Source: Acidobacteriota bacterium (lineage in GTDB: Bacteria; Acidobacteriota; Terriglobia; Versatilivoradales; Versatilivoraceae). Taken from it: a DNA stretch of 8,077 nucleotides. The notes under the pieces are model-generated. The model saw only the letters and a list, made by a program, of their open reading frames with translations, had not been told where the DNA came from and ran no database searches. The stretch lies in assembly GCA_028875135.1 (NCBI GenBank), contig JAPPFQ010000652.1, positions 1-8,077 on the forward strand. Reading direction: 5' to 3'. The position numbers were made by a program, and so were the translations under genes. How positions within the stretch are numbered: position 1 is the first letter of the stretch; the number at the start of each line of letters is the position of its first letter. Shown here piece by piece: positions 6,887 through 8,077 of the stretch.

Positions 6887-7921
6887 ATGATTCCTCTATC
6901 GGAAAGACTCAAGCAGCCGAAACCGCTCCTGTATGACGGGGGATTCGGCTCGCAACTGTTCGCCAGAGGCATCGAGCTGCCCAACAGCAGCGTGGCCAAC
7001 GAGTTGCATCCGGAAGACGTGGTCGGCATCCACTGCGCCTATATCGAAGCCGGGGCCGATGCCATCGGCACCAACACCTTTGTCGGATCCACCCTGCACC
7101 TCAAGATGGCCGGGAAAGATCCGGCCGGGTGCGATCGCCTGGCCAGAGCCGCGGTGGAGCATGCCAGGGCAGCGGTTGAGAGAAGCGGCAAGGAGACCTA
7201 TATCGCGGGCTCGCTGGGGCCCTCCCCGGGAGCCATCGAAGCCGACAGCGGCGACACTAGCTTTGGCATCGCCAACCACCTGGTCAGGGATGCCCACCGG
7301 AGACTGGCTGACGCCCTGGCGGAAGGCGGCGTCGATTTCTTCTGCATCGAGACCATGTTTTCGGCCCGGGAGGCGTCCATCGTCGCCGACGTGGCCCGCC
7401 AGTACGGAATTCCGGTAGCCGTCAACCTTACTTACAAGTACACCCGGGACCGTGACAGCGGCAAGGTGACCTACAAGACCGACTGGGGACATTCGGCCCC
7501 GGACCTGCTGGAGATCTTTTCTGCGGGTGAGTTTGCGGGGGGGGAGAACTTACTGGAGCATGTGGATTTGCTCGGCCTGAACTGCGGCGCCGAACCGCGG
7601 CGGGAGGAGCATACGGGCATGCCCTATGCCATCCAGGGGATCAGGGAGCTGCGGGAGGCGATGGTTGCCAGGCAAATAGCACCGAAACGGATGATGGCCT
7701 ACCCCAACGCCGGGATGCCTCAACTGGACGACGAACTCAGGAGCTACTACACCCAGACCCCCGAGGAAATGTCCGGACACCTGTCCGACCTTCTGCAGGA
7801 GGGAGCCTACTTCATCGGAGGTTGCTGCGGCACCACCCCGGCCCATATCCGGGCTTTTCGCTCGGCGCTGGATGCTTCCGATCAGAACCGCCCCCCGCCA
7901 TTCCGGGCGGATCATACATAA
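6887..7921 (+). CDS. Homocysteine S-methyltransferase-family protein (stand-alone, BHMT/MetH-N type)
   Basis: Members of this (betaine/alpha)8-barrel family use a zinc-bound homocysteine thiolate to accept a methyl group, giving methionine. The 344 aa cover just the one domain. DGGFG at 17-21 begins the barrel; IHCAYIEAGADAIGTNTF follows; the zinc ligands are C233 in LGLNCG and C313/C314 in IGGCCGTTP. All three Cys are present, so activity is likely. No cobalamin-binding or pterin domain is attached, so it is not a full MetH. The gap from first to second Cys is 80 residues, near that I recall for human BHMT (C217/C299, 82) and unlike E. coli MetH (C247/C310, 63) or MmuM; DGGF also recalls BHMT. 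The methyl donor (betaine, S-methylmethionine, or a corrinoid protein encoded elsewhere) cannot be read from sequence. Same strand as the DUF885 gene, possibly co-transcribed. A G8 run lies at 7537-7544. Confidence 0.87.
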   Translation: MIPLSERLKQPKPLLYDGGFGSQLFARGIELPNSSVANELHPEDVVGIHCAYIEAGADAIGTNTFVGSTLHLKMAGKDPAGCDRLARAAVEHARAAVERSGKETYIAGSLGPSPGAIEADSGDTSFGIANHLVRDAHRRLADALAEGGVDFFCIETMFSAREASIVADVARQYGIPVAVNLTYKYTRDRDSGKVTYKTDWGHSAPDLLEIFSAGEFAGGENLLEHVDLLGLNCGAEPRREEHTGMPYAIQGIRELREAMVARQIAPKRMMAYPNAGMPQLDDELRSYYTQTPEEMSGHLSDLLQEGAYFIGGCCGTTPAHIRAFRSALDASDQNRPPPFRADHT

Positions 7922-7960
7922 GTAAAACAAGGACCTGTTACGAACCTCGGAGACTGGGGT

Positions 7961-8045
7961 CCCCTCCGGCTCGAGGGACGTCGCGATTGCCCCCCTCCGG
8001 CTCGGCTGCGGGCTTCGGCCTAGTCGAAGGGACGCCGCGTTTGCC
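7961..8045. repeat. Degenerate tandem direct repeat after the last gene
   Basis: Copy A (7961-7991) and copy B (7992-8045) share CCCCTCCGGCTCG exactly (7961-7973 and 7992-8004). They then share an 18-nt block, 16 of 18 identical, at 7974-7991 and 8028-8045 (AGGGACG-CGCG-TTGCC pattern). Copy B has 23 extra nt between the two blocks (8005-8027), containing a GGC-TTCG-GCC tetraloop hairpin at 8011-8020. No open frame of note crosses it. The structure looks like one or more units of a dispersed intergenic repeat rather than random sequence; whether it occurs elsewhere in the genome cannot be seen here. Confidence 0.6.
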
Positions 8046-8051
8046 TCGCCG

Positions 8052-8072
8052 ACTCCCCCTCAAGGGGGGAGT
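8052..8072. repeat. Perfect 8-bp GC-rich hairpin at the window edge
   Basis: ACTCCCCC at 8052-8059 pairs with GGGGGAGT at 8065-8072 around the loop TCAAG. It follows copy B of the repeat directly and may be its boundary. It could act as a transcription barrier for the gene ending at 7921, but no T-run follows before the window ends at 8077, and it lies 130 nt downstream. Confidence 0.55.
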
Positions 8073-8077
8073 GATAC

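Noticed and set aside
7961..8045. CRISPR array or tRNA at the right end
   Set aside because: There are only two imperfect copies with no spacer of regular length and no cas gene; no cloverleaf can be drawn.

Overview
The window carries six genes of ordinary bacterial chromosomal type: the tail of one at the left edge and five complete ones. The DNA is GC-rich, and third codon positions are strongly G/C, which explains the many long but meaningless antisense reading frames. The gene set (fmt-rsmB, a CorC/HlyC-type CBS protein, a two-domain SppA, a DUF885 lipoprotein, a stand-alone homocysteine S-methyltransferase) points to a free-living Gram-negative-type bacterium. The overall flavour resembles uncultured Acidobacteriota or a neighbouring high-GC phylum. 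That taxonomic guess rests on general impression only and is weak.

Layout from left to right. The 3' end of fmt (methionyl-tRNA formyltransferase) is followed 5 nt later by rsmB (16S rRNA m5C967 methyltransferase), a classic translation-linked pair. After 47 nt comes a CorC/HlyC (CNNM, DUF21) membrane protein with a CBS pair on the same strand, perhaps with its own extended -10 promoter. It converges, across a 31-nt gap, on sppA (protease IV) on the minus strand. sppA is divergent from a DUF885 putative zinc metallopeptidase lipoprotein. The two share a 322-nt non-coding region holding a 9-bp perfect hairpin and a 10-bp perfect palindrome. Downstream of the DUF885 gene, after 117 nt, lies a homocysteine S-methyltransferase-family gene whose zinc-ligand spacing is closer to betaine-homocysteine methyltransferase than to MetH. 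The last ~120 nt are non-coding and contain a degenerate tandem repeat and a strong hairpin that look like a dispersed intergenic repeat element.

Functionally, fmt and rsmB serve translation initiation and ribosome maturation. The CorC-like protein, SppA and the DUF885 protein all act at or beyond the inner membrane (ion homeostasis, signal-peptide or membrane-protein turnover, periplasmic peptide hydrolysis). The last gene belongs to one-carbon/methionine metabolism. I see no mobile element, defence system, CRISPR array, tRNA or rRNA, and nothing that I would call a new multi-gene system. The most interesting items are the 3' repeat element, the BHMT-like features of the last gene, a changed residue in RsmB motif IV, and the structured sppA/DUF885 intergenic region.
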